Shown here: positions 1 through 12,288 of the stretch, in pieces
Layout: every line of letters begins with the position of its first letter
Position numbering within the stretch: the stretch's first letter is position 1
Source of the DNA: Clitopilus passeckerianus
Lineage: Eukaryota > Basidiomycota > Agaricomycetes > Agaricales > Entolomataceae
Assembly (NCBI GenBank): GCA_944990035.1
Contig: CALYLX010000158.1
Location: 248,001-312,000 of the forward strand
Direction of reading: 5' to 3'
Length of the DNA: 64,000 nucleotides
The notes under the pieces: model-generated
Told to the model about the DNA's origin: nothing
What the model saw: only the letters and a program-made list of their open reading frames with translations
The model's database searches: none
Translations under genes and position numbers: made by a program

Positions 1-3000
1 AGCTACAGAAGCGGCAGAGGTCGACGGGGTGGACATATGTTGATGGTGAGCTCCGCTAGCACCAGCTCCAGGCGTCTGCGTCTCGAAGACAGATTTCGGT
101 GCACTCGGCACCTCCATCGTTGCTTGCTTCTTCGAATGTTGCTTTTGCTGATCATGTCCAGCTCCCCTCCGGCTACCTCCTCCCTCATCGCCACTAAGCC
201 TCTCCAAACTCCTCCCCCTCGTCACACCATGCCCAGTGCCTCCTATATGCTGATGCTGAGCATGTGAGGTATGATGTCCCCCTGAGCCCGACCCGCTAGC
301 ACCTTGGACCTCCTTCTCCAACTCCTCCCTCTCCACCCTCCTCGGCGCCTTCACCTCCATCCCCGTCGACAACGGCCTAGCAGCACCAGCAGCAGTGGAA
401 GCAGCAGGCTTAGTCCCAGTACCCGACCCAGGCCCATGCACCGAAGCAGACGCTGGAGGTGGTGCACTCGGAATGACGAACGCCTGTGTCTGTGTCTGTT
501 GCGAATGCGGTTGTTGATATTGATGCTCTTGCTGATGCGCAGTATTGGGAACATTCACGCTCGCAGATCTCCTCACATGTCCTTGTCCTTGTCCCCGCCC
601 ACCAGTCGCTACTCCCCGCGTGCTTCTCTCTCCAGCAACCCCAAGAGCAGATCCACCATGCCTCGTGCCACCCCTCTTCCCAGCACTAGCTTGTCCTGCA
701 CTTGCTGCTCCCCCAGAACTAGGAGCAGAGACAAGTAACAGAGGTGGTGCAGATGCCGCAGACGCCAAGCTTGAATTTCTCGACAGGTTCGCGCCTGCAG
801 TAGGGTGAGATGTCGTCAAGTTATGGGCATTCGAATTCGAGGGTGCTGAGGAGGAAGAGGGTAGAGCAGTAACGAGAACCACACCACCCGCATGATGTGT
901 AGTTATCTGGTTGGGTACAGCCGACGGTCCTTGGACTGGTGCTGGTATCTGTGACGCCGTCTTTCCAGCATGATGCGAGGAGGTGGCCGTAGTCGGAACA
1001 CCAGCAATATATGTCGTTGTCGTAGCTGTCGTGGTTGGAGGAACACTCGAACTCCTCCTCGCCTTCCCACCCACAGATTTTGTGGATTTCGCCCTCTTCA
1101 CCTCCTTCCCACCCTCCCCACCCACCGCAACCGCGACCGCCTCCCCATGTCCCTCCTCACTCCTCCCACTCTGAATTGTAGCAAGCGTCGGTACCTGCAT
1201 CCCCGTACTACTTGGACTCCTCTTCTTCAACTTCCTCCCCCCACCCCTTCCCCCAGCCGCACCATACGCACTGCTATCACTCGGTGACCTCGCCATACCC
1301 GGCCGTGTGGGTGACGTAGGGGATGTTGGAGACGAAGAAGCGTTGTTGGTGAGCGAGGTCGCAGAGGCCGAAGTCAATCTCGTCGGCGTCATATACCCAA
1401 CATCACTCGCCACCCTCTTCCTAGTCCCCGTCCCCGCCGCCGTTGTTGTTGGACCCGCGCGTCCAGCACTCGCAACAACCTCCCACAAATCCGGCCCATC
1501 CACATGTCTTATCGGGGCCGGGATGTTGTTAACCTGGTCCACACTCCCCGCTCTCCGATGTCCAACTCCAAAGCCATGTTTCCTCGGATTCTCAAGCGCA
1601 TGAAGGTTCCTATCCGTCCTCGTATCCCACTTCTTGCTTCCCCCTGCGCCAGAGCCGGAGTTGTTCGAATGATGGAACAACCCCTTAATCCCCTTCCTCC
1701 CTCCCGCTCCCGCTCTTCCCCGCTCATCATCCGAATCTCCCTCGTCCTCATCCGAGCTATCCTCCTCATCCTCCCTTGCATACGCCCCCGTCCCTACAAG
1801 GCGAGGTCGAGATCTCCCCGCACTCGGCGAGGCGTTCAAATCGATAACTCGTGTTGAAGGACCAGCTTTATTCGGAGATGGAGGAACGTTGATGTTCGTC
1901 GAAACCTCCGACCCCTCCCTCTCCCTCTCTTTATCCTTCTTCCGTCCACCAAATAACGACCTCCCAAGACTCCCAAAGAACCCGCTCTTGCCAGTGGAGT
2001 GATGATCACCAGCCTGCGACCCGGCAGCTGAAGAATCATAACTCTCTCTTCTATTCTGCGCCCCAGCCCCAGTCCCCAGTCCAAACCTCCGATGTGGACG
2101 GTGGGGAGAGCCGAGGGGTGCGTAAGTGGCGGATTTATCAGTTGGAGGAAGAGGTTGAGGTTTCGTCGACCGAGTAAGGGAGATTTTGGACCCGTTCGTG
2201 GGAGGGGCAGAGGCAGGAGGAGGAGGTGCATATCGAGGATTCTCAACAACCTGTAACGTCTCTGTCGGCGGGGTGGGTTCGTTGACGGACGAGCTGTCGT
2301 CGTTGGTGATAATTTCCTCCTCCTGGACCTGATCTTCTTGGGCTTGGGCAGAGGCTTGGTGAGGAGGAGGTTGGGTAGAAGGTTTCTCTGAGGGAGGTGG
2401 GGGAGGAGGTGCAGCCGCTGCGTCGTGACTATGACCATCGCGAGAGGAGCTTGCAATGGTAGCCAACTCCTCCTCTGTTATCCTTCTCGAAAGGACATGT
2501 CGTGGTGAAGTTGCGCCTGTCCCAGTAGCCGCGGCAGCGTCGCCTCCTCCCATACCAGTAGACGGCGCAGGGCCGGAGGGTGCATACGGATAGAAATGCC
2601 CTTCAGAATCCGTAATAGCGTGCGCTGGTGGAAGGTGGAAGGTCCCAGTCCCAGTCCCATGGTCCTGAGAGTGAGAATAACTCGAACTCCCAGCGTTGTT
2701 GGGCTCAATCTGCGACGCAGACTGTGAAGGAGCTAGAGAAGACAGGTCGGATCCAGGTCGACTGGGATGATCGGGGAGGGGTTTGACTGTACCATTTGGA
2801 TACGTCGTCGCACTTCTAGCCACATTCTGCCCTGTGATCTGACTCTGAACCTGCGCTCCCGGCGCTAGCTCGTCCAAAGCTCTCAAACCTTCCTTTCCCA
2901 TCTCGCCCCAGACCCAACCGCATTCGACAAGGGCTCTCAGCCTCACGCTCATACCCTCCCTCACAGCACCCGCTCTCCGTTCTGCGAGTTGACGCTCTTT

Positions 3001-3627
3001 CAGTGCGAGATGAGTTTCGCAGGCTTGGAGCTCTGATTGTGCGGCGGAGAGTTTCTGAGAGGTGTGCAGTGGATTTGGGGACTGCGAGCCAAGAGTCGAG
3101 AAGGAGGATGCAGAGGATGCGGGAAATGCCCCAGGTAACGGGAGTGGAGAGGAACCTGACGATTGTAGTGAGGTTAGGCTGGATGTTGGTTGAAGTGTGA
3201 AGGAGAGACGGTTGGAGGAGGTGGGTTTGCTCGATTTGGAGGCTTTAATTAGGCGGGTTACACTAGGTTGGATTTGTAGTCAGTATACCTGTCAGATACC
3301 CAGAAGAGGGAGAATAACGAACAGAATCTCTCGATCCCTTAGGATATTGCCCACTTCGTCCTCGAGCTCTTTTAACCCTTTCAGGTGCGCGGAGCATTCC
3401 TCCACTGCACTCGCATATCGCCTGAGCGCCTCGTCGGCATTTGCCAAGGTGCCTGCTACGGCCAGAATAACATTCGATGTCGGCGGAGAAGAAGCAGAGG
3501 CGTAGGCTGAGAATGACGCAACAGAAGCATGAGATTGGTCAAGCAATGAAGCAAGGTGTTTGGAGTATTCTTTTTCTTGCGACAAGACATTTGTGAGTAA
3601 TCTCGAGTCCACCGGGCGGTGAACCAT
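1..3627 (-). CDS. BAR/Ivy1-like phospholipid-binding protein, 3' end beyond window
   Basis: Start ATG at complement 3627. Exon 1 is 3323-3627, then a 60-nt GT-AG intron (3263-3322, donor GTTCGT). Exon 2 stays open from 3262 to position 1 with no stop, so at least 1,188 residues are encoded and the C-terminus is missing. The N-terminus (HRPVDSRLLTNVLSQEKEYS near residues 3-22) and the splice-restored DREILVTRLIKASK near residue 100 resemble the helical BAR-type domain of fungal Ivy1-like proteins, which bind phosphoinositides on vacuolar/endosomal membranes; that match is from memory of the family. After about residue 230 the protein is low-complexity: a proline run near 2390-2412, an acidic Asp/Glu/Ser stretch near 1740-1790, Ser/Thr/Pro and Ala/Gly tracts, and a Gln/His-rich segment near 100-560. 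This suggests a long disordered tail. Gene structure is well supported; the family name is moderate. Confidence 0.75.
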
Positions 3628-4564
3628 TTAGTTGGTTAGGTCCCCGAGACGATGACAGATGGAGCTTTTTGAAGGACACGAGGGTTTTGAGGCAACCGTG
3701 GTTTGGCTTGTCGATGGCTGTGCAAGCCGAGTTATGTCAGCATGATGACGGCGAGTGCCCGAAATATGACGTCGGCGCTTGCAATTCGCCTCCGCTGGAC
3801 ATGGGGCCGTCGGTGACCTCGGTGGATGGAGTCGTGTAGAGGGCGACCAAAATAATGGGCTATATGCGCGTTGAAAATCTCTTGAGCTCGACTTTGATGA
3901 GCTATTACTCAAAATCGACTGCGATTGCGAGTGTGAATGAAGAAATAATCAACTGTGGCGCACCGATACTCAACCGTACGAGTAATAGGAACTTTCTTCA
4001 AGCTCGACGCAGAGGCAAACACAAGAAAAACTGGATGGCTGCCTTGATTGGGGAACGGAAGAGAAGGCAAATCGAAACAATGTGTAGCTTTGACAGTTTA
4101 TATAGAAACAATTATTTGCGCACGGACTCCTTCCTCGGGTGATGGGAGAAAATGAGAAAGAAAATATACTCACACCAAATAGGAAGGATACAAGCCAAAA
4201 TAGGAAAAGCGCACTGTCCACCAAAGCTTTGAACGTAACTAATCATTAATCACTATTCAAGTTACCCACAAGCTACGTGCATGAAGGCGAAAGATCGAAA
4301 CCCTTATAGTTAACCATAGGGGACCATAATGCTGTAGAACTCCCTGAGATACAAGCGAAATACCATAGCATCTTTTAGCACGCAAAGCAATTGTTAAATG
4401 TCAAAGAGCAAAGCTTGGAAGTTGGGGCAAGGTCGGTGCAATCGGCGAGTAAATGCGAACATCAATTGTCGCTTCGGACTCCGGAACCCGAATAGGCCTG
4501 GACCTTCGGAGAGTGAAATTAGCGCCTGGCTTTCACCCACACCATCATCTCGTCAGCATCACAC
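3628..4564. other. Divergent intergenic region
   Basis: About 940 bases between the minus-strand BAR-like gene and the plus-strand F-box gene, so it must hold both promoters. Short open frames occur on both strands (for example minus 3628-3912 and plus 3855-4142) but none has splice context or recognisable residues. I see no RNA gene. Confidence 0.5.
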
Positions 4565-6234
4565 ATGCATCCTTGCCTGGAGATTCTTGAGATACGAGTG
4601 TCTATTGCTACGTCGCTTAGAGGCGATAGCGATGAGGACCTAATCTTCCAAAATGAGGGTTCCCTAGCGGCTTTGGCTCTGACCTGTCGATCATTCCAAG
4701 GTTAGTAGTCTACCGTCTCTGCAATGCGCAGGAATCCAACCCGACTCCGTCCCACAGATCCGGCTCTGAATCTCCTCTGGGAGGTACAGGATCGTCTATC
4801 AACTCTTTTGCAAGTTATGCCAGATGACCTATGGGACTTCTCCTCTTCGGACAAAACGGTTGAGTTTTCAGGACTAGTCATGTTCAATGGATCGCTTACG
4901 ACGTGTCACATACATAGGAATTTGTGAGATGCCTCACGGAAAATGACTGGGATAGGTTCGACTACTACGCGCGCAAGATTCATATTTTGGATCTTCAGAC
5001 AGATGATACGTTCAACGTCGAGGAGATGGTCCTTCAACAATTATCTACCTACCGACCGGTCAAACGCCTATTGCCTCGACTAGAGGCCATTCGCGTATCT
5101 TTAGGACGGGAGGGGGTCTTTTATTGTATGGACTATTTACCAGTTTTTCTCGAAAGCTCTCTCAAGGAGCTTCGGCTGCGATATGACCTGGATATCTACT
5201 TAGCCGAAGAGCTCTCAGGGAGCAAGCCTTATGACCGCCATCATACGAGTATCAAGCACCTGCTCAATTCGGTTAAAAGATGCTGCCCTCACATCCACAC
5301 TGTACATCTTCCTAAGCTTCTGCGTAAGCCCCCGAACGATGCTCTAGGGATGGAAGCCATTCTCGATTTGCTCCTTTGCAGCCTCCAGGATCTCAAATCC
5401 CTCTCTTTAAGCCTCTACGACGCCACCCCTCGTCTTCTACGTAACATAGGACAACTTCCCAAACTATGTCGACTTTTGGTTGGAGGAATCGATGGTGAGG
5501 ATTGGCCATCCGAAGAAACTGAGGCATCGCCTTTCACGACGGCGTTGTTCTCCGACACCTTTTCGTCACTCAAGTACCTGAAAGTTTGCAACGTTTCAAC
5601 TGATGCCCTCAAAATTGTTCTCAACCACGCACCCACCACTCTTACGGAGCTACAAGTCTCTAGCCCGTATGGTGTCGCCATCTTCAGCGAGCTGGTTGGC
5701 CCTCTTCATCGGTTTATTAATGTTACATCCCTTACCGTCAGGCTATTAACGCTCTCACCGCACACCGATATTCCCTCTCTTTTGCCTGTCTTGTCCCTTC
5801 AAAAGATCCGCTACATTACTCTGGAGGGCCTCCCCGCCGCTGCCCTGTCCAACGACTTCTTAAGTCGTATTCCGGAGGCCTGGCCACGCCTGAAATCACT
5901 TGACATATACCCTGCAGGTGAAACAAGGATGACTCTTGCGGGTCTTATTCCTATCTCTCAGAAGTGCACGGAGCTAAAGGAGCTTTCCATCCTCCTCATC
6001 TGTCGACCTTTCGACACGGAACGGATTGACTTCAGTCACAGAACCAGCGGCCTACAGTCGTTGGATCTACGTCACTCCCCCGTACGGCAGCCGCTGGCAG
6101 TGTTGCGGTGTATCAACATCCTTTTTCCTCGGTTGAAGCGAGCTATAGCAGACGATATCCCTAGAAGAAAGCGAGAGAAGGCAGCATTAAACTTCAGCGA
6201 GGTCTTACGAAAAGCATTTGCTCACACTCGATGA
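4565..6234 (+). CDS. F-box-like / leucine-rich-repeat protein 1
   Basis: Three exons: 4565-4700, 4758-4858, 4918-6234, giving 517 residues. Introns are 57 and 59 nt (donors GTTAGT and GTTGAG). The start is MHPCLEILEIR, shared with the two paralogues in this window. Residues 1-75 hold an F-box-like segment (LAALALTCRSFQDPALNLLW, then MPDDLW), the usual link to Skp1 in SCF ubiquitin ligases. From about residue 80 (EFVRCLTENDWDRF) the protein is Leu-rich with irregular LRR-like repeats (LPRLEAIRV, LPKLCRLLV, FSSLKYLKV, LQSLDLR), the presumed substrate-binding part. The same exon phases (1, then 0) and the same splice positions recur in the genes at 8902 and 52681. An AATAAA lies near 6320. The substrate is unknown. 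The upstream open frame at 4398 was not used because it lacks family similarity. Confidence 0.85.
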
Positions 6235-7210
6235 CGGAGACGGGTAGAACGAGCGTTCTTCGGACTGGTTTGGTTGTCTACTACCATGATGGTTTCGAAC
6301 TTCGTACGATACATTAGTGAATAAATAATATAGTACTGCTCTGATTTCTTTCTTCTCGAGACTTTAACTGTGAAGATACGAAATGGTAAGCTATGCTTGA
6401 CGGCGCCTATATGAGGACCACCAGTACGGAGGTGAGTTCCTGCTCCTTACCCTCCTGAGTACGCTATGCCGGACCTCGTCGAGGACTCATGGAGTTCATG
6501 ACGCTTCTCTCGTCGTGTGCGCACAGGATGGTAACAATCTTACCAGATGCGGCTGCGCACTCGGGTCATCTCCCAGTGGACCATCAGTACCGTGTTGCGG
6601 CACCCTATTCACGGGTCGAAACCTCTTAGCTTCACAAGCAGACCCCACCTCCCGACATGCCAACATCCTCTGTCCGGCTGTTTCCCGACCATTTTCCTCC
6701 GTAGCAGCCCCGGCTTCTGTTCCTGCTGTTGTTGCTCCTGCGAGTACTCCCAAAGCTCTCGACATGCAGGACCTGCTACGACTGACCTTGCAAGCGTGGT
6801 TTCCACTTCCAAGGATTCGCAAAGTGCGGAGTCGTCGGTGGACCGGGCGTTAAGAATGCCACCTACAATCGCTAGGCGGTATCGCTACAGGTCTCTATCA
6901 CGAATCGTAATCACCCTTGTACAATCTCGAGCAGGTAAAGGCGGAATACAACGTCAACAGCAGCACAGTTTCAGTCTATGCTAGTTCCAGTCCGATACAT
7001 CAAATTCAAGTTTCATACAGGAACATACCATGTGTACCGAGAGCACGTTTCTGCATTTAGCTTCGTGTATGAGATGTTATAAAGATTTGTTTCAAACTAT
7101 TCATTGGACCATTCGTATCAAAGAATGCAAGCCATGGCAATACAAAAAGAAATTCATCAGAGCCTCGAGTCGGAAGTCTGTTAGACTACTCGTAAAGTTC
7201 TACGAATACA
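6235..7210. other. Intergenic, with a decayed coding-like fragment
   Basis: Nearly 1 kb between the 3' end of F-box gene 1 and the 3' end of the inhibitor gene. Around 6500-6960 three overlapping open frames occur. The stretch near 6755-6785 (a ctctcgacatgc...cctgctacgact pattern) resembles, in the opposite orientation, pieces near 12640-12670 and 27660-27700, so it may be a degraded copy of the same sequence. No complete gene is visible. Confidence 0.35.
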
Positions 7211-7834
7211 TCACTCCAGAACCGGCTGGATCTTGAACAATTCGAAAGGGGGGTAATAAGGAGGTTCGCTGGGACCCACGATGAGAGGTCTGACAGCAAT
7301 CTAAAAAGAAAAAGTTTCATCAGGATATCGCGTACACTGCATTGTGCGAAAAACTTACAGGCGAGTAGTTATCGTCCTGCTGAGTCACCCAGCCTCCTCT
7401 GCGGTCGGCAGTTTCAATGCTAAGTCACCATAAGCCGGGGTCATCGTAAACCGATCTTACAAGCAGCTTACATGAATACACCATTTCCATGATTTGGAAC
7501 GGCTGTAATTCTCCATTGCTGAGGTGGAGGTTGATCCAGGAGGGCCGCGTAGAGCAAATTGTCGTTCACAAAAGTAGGGGCATGGTCATTGAGAAGTGTG
7601 TAGGTGTTGTCTGATCCTTTACGGATTTCCCACTAAACAGAGCCCAGTAAGGAGGCTTGATTTTATCCCTAAATAGAGCTCACTTACGGCGACCCTGTGG
7701 GGACGGGAGTTTTTTGGGTTCAGAACAACCGGCTTGGGCCTGAGAGACAAGTCTTCTCGATCCGCCCGGGAGACAAAGCCACCTTGGCCTCCAAGAGAGG
7801 TAATGGTGTAGAGTCCAGATGCGAGAGGGGCCAT
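7211..7834 (-). CDS. Beta-trefoil serine protease inhibitor-like protein (I66/cospin type)
   Basis: Four exons on the minus strand: 7688-7834, 7472-7632, 7359-7419, 7211-7300. All splice sites are GT-AG and the frame is kept throughout, giving 152 residues, the usual size of this mushroom inhibitor family. The start MAPLASGLYTITSLGGQGGF and the SRADREDLSLRPKPVVL segment match the first strands of the family. The middle has DNLLYAALLDQPPPQQWRI, followed by GGWVTQ and IAVRPLIVGPSEPPYYPPFE near the C-terminus. There is no signal peptide, as expected for cytosolic fruiting-body lectin-fold inhibitors of trypsin-like enzymes. Likely role: defence against grazers or control of endogenous serine proteases. 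The specific target cannot be read from the sequence. It lies between two F-box genes on the opposite strand. Confidence 0.82.
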
Positions 7835-8901
7835 AGTAATGGTGTTATGCGAGAAGTATTCGGCGATGAATAGAACAATTCGAGGTTGTTGGTAAAACGG
7901 TCAAGCATAGTCTCCGTATTTATACCCCTCTCAACCTCCTGTCTGGAGAATGCCGTACCAATCGCCTGCTTCTGTAGCTAGCCAAGGGTCAGTGACATAT
8001 ATGACAGGCTCTATGAAGGGGAATCGAAAAGCATGTCGGATCGGCAGGATGAATATCGATGAATGCTCAGACGCACTTTTGCGAGACAACCGAACAACCC
8101 AGAGCGACTACTTGTTAGAGGTCTGAAGTACTCTCTCTTCAACCTCATAACATTCCAAGATTACGGAGGTGTCTTCCGCATTTAAAGGTGTCTTCCCAGA
8201 ACCGTCGAATTCCAACGCTTTATCCCAGGGAGAGAGCCTTCTCGTCTCGTAACATCCTTATTTCATTTAATAATACGCCACAGTACGGTCCACCAATAGG
8301 CCAGATCAAGAGAAGCTGTACAATTGGGGGTGGCTGAGCGGTATGAAGTTCAATAGAGGCCTCATGGTATGTTAAGCGGGTGAAACACGACTTCGGCTCC
8401 AGGCTCGAGACCCTGGTTCTCTCCTCGATATGATCCATCCCTGGTGCATGAATGCTGAATGCCAGAGGTCGAAGCGAAAAGCGTCACGGATATGGCTTTT
8501 CAGTCCGTGAAGCGACAGCTGGAAGAGTGTCAGAGACCTTCAGTTGGCCTAATCACTGGGTGCTACGAGGGGCGGTACAATTGTGTGTACAGGTGCGCTG
8601 GCATTCAAGCCACCAGTCCGAAAGGGCGGTCTATGAGGCTTATAAGCTGCAACGAGAGTTTATTTCTTGATGGTATGAGGCCGATGTCATGAATCAAAGG
8701 CAAGCGAACAAGACTTTCGTAGACACATGGCCTAATGCTCGTGATGTCCTCCATACTAGATTTCGTTGACTAAGCAAATTCGTGCTGTCCCACGCTCTGT
8801 GCTCTCGGCCCGACTTGACGCCTTTTTCGGTAAACTCCGAACTTGGTCCTCCTGGCCCTCAGGCTGACGCACTCTGACAGTAGTGACAGTGACACTACGA
8901 T
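7835..8901. other. Intergenic, inhibitor promoter and F-box 2 promoter
   Basis: About 1.07 kb shared by two divergent genes. Open frames such as plus 8452-8670 and minus 8220-8438 are short and show no family features. A tRNA-like phrase near 8322-8430 was examined and rejected. Confidence 0.45.
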
Positions 8902-10538
8902 ATGCATCCATGCTTGGAGGTTCCCGAGATACGAATGGCTATCGCTAGGTCATTCTCGATATCTAATAGATCTAATCAGTCCCTCGCGGCTTTGGCTCGA
9001 ACCTGCCGCTCCTTTCAGGGTAAGTTGGTTTATCAGCACACCCACAAATGTTTGATCTGGTGTACAGATCTCGCACTTAACGTTCTTTGGCGAGAACAGA
9101 ATACCTTATCACGATTGGTGCTGGTTATGCCAAGTGACTTATGGAGATTAGAGGATGAAGACAAACTAATTGTAGGTGAAGATTTACGTCCTTTATAGTG
9201 GGTTCCTTACCATCGAACATATTCCAGTTTCTCAGGTGCCTCACGGAGAACGACTGGGAAAGGTTCGAGTACTACGGTAGCAAGATTCACGTTCTTGAGT
9301 TGAAAACCTCTGAGAATTTCGGGGTCGACGTGACCGTTCTTCGGCAACTATCGACCTACCGGCCTGTCAAACAGCTATTCCCTCGACTCGAGTCGCTCCA
9401 ACTAGTCCTAGGAACAGAAAATACATTCTCTTGTATAGAGTATCTACCGGTTCTTCTGGCTGATACTCTTACGGAGCTCTCCATAACACGTAATTTTCCA
9501 GGCACAGGCTTCAACAACGACTCTGCCTATCATGATTACAGTATCCAACATTTTCTCTGTTCGTTAGCAAGATGTTGCCCTAACCTGAATTACTTACACA
9601 TACCTTGGCTTATGCATAGAGGTATGATAGCGCCGGGGATGGGATTCACCTTAGAATCATTTTTCTCCAACGTCAATAATCTCAGGACCCTTATCATGAG
9701 CCTCCAAGACGTTACACCGAACCTCGTACACAGTCTTGGACGACTCCCCAAGTTATCAACTCTCCTCGTTGACAATCCCCCCGGTTTTAATCGTCGACCG
9801 CAACACCTGTTGCTTGGGCAACCCCAATCCCGCTTCACGGCCTCCTCTCTTTCAGCCGGCTTCGCGGAACTCACATCCCTGGAATTAGGCCAGTTTGGAG
9901 CACAGGACCTCGAGGTTGTTCTTAACCATGTACCGAATACTCTTACGGAGATTGAAGCCTCTGGTGCACGCGGGCCTGCCGATTTTATTGAGCTCGTCAC
10001 CCCACTTCGTCGTTTCACTAATTTAACGACCCTCACACTCTTCTTCGACAACTTCAACCTCCACCCTCTCCACCAAAATACTGCCCTAATCTCCTCCATA
10101 ATTGCCCTTCCAAAACTTCGATCTGTTTGGCTGGAGGGCTTTCCAGTCGACGCATTGACGGATGACTTTTTGAGTCATATTCCAGAGGCCTGGCCGTGCT
10201 TGGAATCACTCGTGGCTGCCCCAAAGCGTCGGGAAAGACCGTGCATGACCCTCGCGGGTCTGATACCCATTTCGCGAAAATGCGCAACACTGAAAGAGCT
10301 CACCATTGCCGTCATCTGCCAACCCTTCGATGTAAATCGGCCTGACTTTACCACTGGAGTCAGCCAGATTGAATCACTAGATCTACGGAACTCACCCGTA
10401 GAACAGCCAATGGCTGTTCTACGCTGTATTACTCTCCTATTCCCGAAGCTGCAGAGCGTGTATGCTTTGAGAGGTAACAAGGATATTAATCCTGAATCAC
10501 ATGAATTCTGCAAGGCGTTACAAGAAGCATTCCCCTGA
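8902..10538 (+). CDS. F-box-like / leucine-rich-repeat protein 2
   Basis: Three exons: 8902-9019, 9068-9171, 9228-10538, giving 510 residues. Introns are 48 and 56 nt with donors GTAAGT and GTAGGT. Starts MHPCLEVPEIRMAIARSF. The F-box-like part (LAALARTCRSFQDLALNVLW, MPSDLW) is followed by FLRCLTENDWERF and Leu-rich repeats. It is clearly paralogous to the gene at 4565: both keep YRPVK, LTPFE-type LRR strands, PISRKC/PISQKC and a near-identical C-terminal block with LRNSPVEQPMAVLRCI. Probably the substrate receptor of an SCF ubiquitin ligase; the substrate is unknown. Its tandem position with gene 1 suggests local duplication. Confidence 0.85.
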
Positions 10539-11049
10539 TCACGTTGAATGGAATACGCTCAGCGAGGTCGAGGGGCTCAAGGGAGTTTGGGAGGAAAAGC
10601 AGGACCCTTGTTGGATCCAGATGATCTACCAGTGCGGAGGATATCGTCTACATTACCGCTGCCACAGTATGGGAATAATCTAAACTTCTGACTCCAACTC
10701 TGAGTTACGTACTTAGCTGTCGTTTCCCGGAGGAAATTCACAAAATAGAGTACCACAGAAATGCCAGGGAAAATTACATCTCAGGTACCCTATGTTGGAT
10801 TCACGATATGGTCTACGCCTCTAGTAAATACCGGTGTCTGTCAAAGGAAGGTACATGCTCGCTGTCACTCTGAGTGGATCATTGTCAAGGAACAGGTCAA
10901 GGAACCCAAAGACAACAATGATTCCATCGTATTTAGAGAGGAGTCGGTGGTGCACAACCTCCGGGTCAAGAGCAATACATAAGACTCGAACCTGTTAGCA
11001 ATTCGATCTAATTCCTCTTCTGACTTCAACTCTCGAATTCCTAAAAAAA
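10539..11049. other. Intergenic with an orphan open frame
   Basis: Contains a 73-codon open frame at 10761-10982 on the plus strand, rich in Lys/Glu/Val, with no recognised family. It could be an upstream exon of the following gene, but no splice arrangement I tried links them convincingly. Confidence 0.3.
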
Positions 11050-11678
11050 ATGGCAGCAAATTTAGGTGATCCGGGGGCTTACTTCATCGTCACGCCTAGC
11101 CCTGTAGGCCTTTCGTGGCATGTAAGGGTAAGCTAACAGTCTGAATTCGTTCAACGGACGACTAGTAATTGAACCAATAGGGAGAGGCATTCAACAACGA
11201 GACCGTCTTGGTCTTCATCAAGTTTGGAGATATAACTCACCGAGCCAACTACAACGCAACCTTGGATTATCTGTATAGCAACCGATATGCGACCGGGAAC
11301 CCGACATGCTCGTACGTCGCCTGATACCGTGATACTGTAAAAAATATGTCTGGTACTAATCATCCAGTATCTATTCGTAGGATCGCCTTGGACCCCAACC
11401 TCACGCCCCGCAATCCCGTGACTAATCGAGGTTACGGCAAGGAGCTCGAGGACAAAGTACTCGCTCACAAGCCGTGGGCAACAAATGGAGGGGTAGTTAC
11501 TGAATGGCACCAGATCAAACTGGCGAATCCCGCAAATGTTGTAACCTTCACAGGTGAGCTGATGAGGTTACAGAGGAAATTCAAGAGGACGCCGACCGCG
11601 GGAGATGCGGGTCATGCGAATTTTGCCCTGAATTTCGAGCAGGACTTCGCGAACATTTTGGGGGTGTACTCACCTTAG
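11050..11678 (+). CDS. Hypothetical protein, 168 residues, three exons
   Basis: Exons 11050-11127, 11181-11311 and 11381-11678 are joined by GT-AG introns of 53 and 69 nt. The first has donor GTAAGC and branch CTAAC; the second has donor GTACGT and branch TACTAAT. The frame is kept across both. The start ATG follows a run of A (aaaaATGG, good initiation context). The product begins MAANLGDPGAYFIVTPSPVG, has a middle block NNETVLVFIKFGDITHRANY and ends GHANFALNFEQDFANILGVY followed by SP. No signal peptide or membrane segment is seen, and I do not recognise the family. In the second intron the nearer AG (11367) would bring a stop, so the AG at 11380 is preferred. The gene model is inference from splice signals and frame. 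Confidence 0.55.
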
Positions 11679-12288
11679 TAGGAACCTATGGATGTATGTA
11701 CTCGAAGTGCAGTGCTGAATCAGAAAGTTCTTTGAAGTTGAAAGACTTTTGATAATCCTTAATTATTTCTCTCAGAGTCGAGGCCTGCACAACCATGTCC
11801 AAGACTTTCAGTTCGAACTGTAAAGCATGGTGAAAGACTGCCTATATTAACGAAGGGATGTAACGTAGCAAAATTAAATGGGAGAAACTGCAATGATAAT
11901 GAGGTGGTTTATCGTGACGTGTAAAATACGTGTTAAGGTCATGAAGCCGAAAGAAGTACCACGAAGTGGAAGACTACGTCGATGGCAACAAACTACAGAA
12001 ATGTTCGTCCATGTGTATGGTACGGTACCGGCTCCCTCTTGAGCAACAATCGCGAGAACGGTCCGAAGACACTCCTGCATGCTGATTCCCTGTTACGGAA
12101 GGCAGGGAATAACTTCGACCACGCCATCCCTTCCTGAGCGAGTGCACGACTTTCTCACACCACCTGGACGAGAGCTGGCAGTTTTCCAAACGACGCCGAA
12201 GGCGTCATCAAAGGCTCACGCTCGCTGTAGTGTTCGTCAATCCACGAAGCCGATGCTATCTTCCGGGACGATACGGATGGTGTGGCAG
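11679..12288. other. Intergenic, nothing recognised
   Basis: Short overlapping open frames on both strands only. No splice-consistent gene, RNA or repeat is seen. Confidence 0.4.

Noticed and set aside
4398..4643. 81-codon open frame as the true N-terminus of F-box gene 1
   Set aside because: It is in another frame from the MHPCL start, which is conserved in three paralogues with the same exon phases.
8322..8430. tRNA-like sequence (gggtggctgagcggt, then a B-box-like ggctcgagacc)
   Set aside because: The acceptor stem does not pair with the 3' side, and the T stem with a 7-nt loop cannot be formed.
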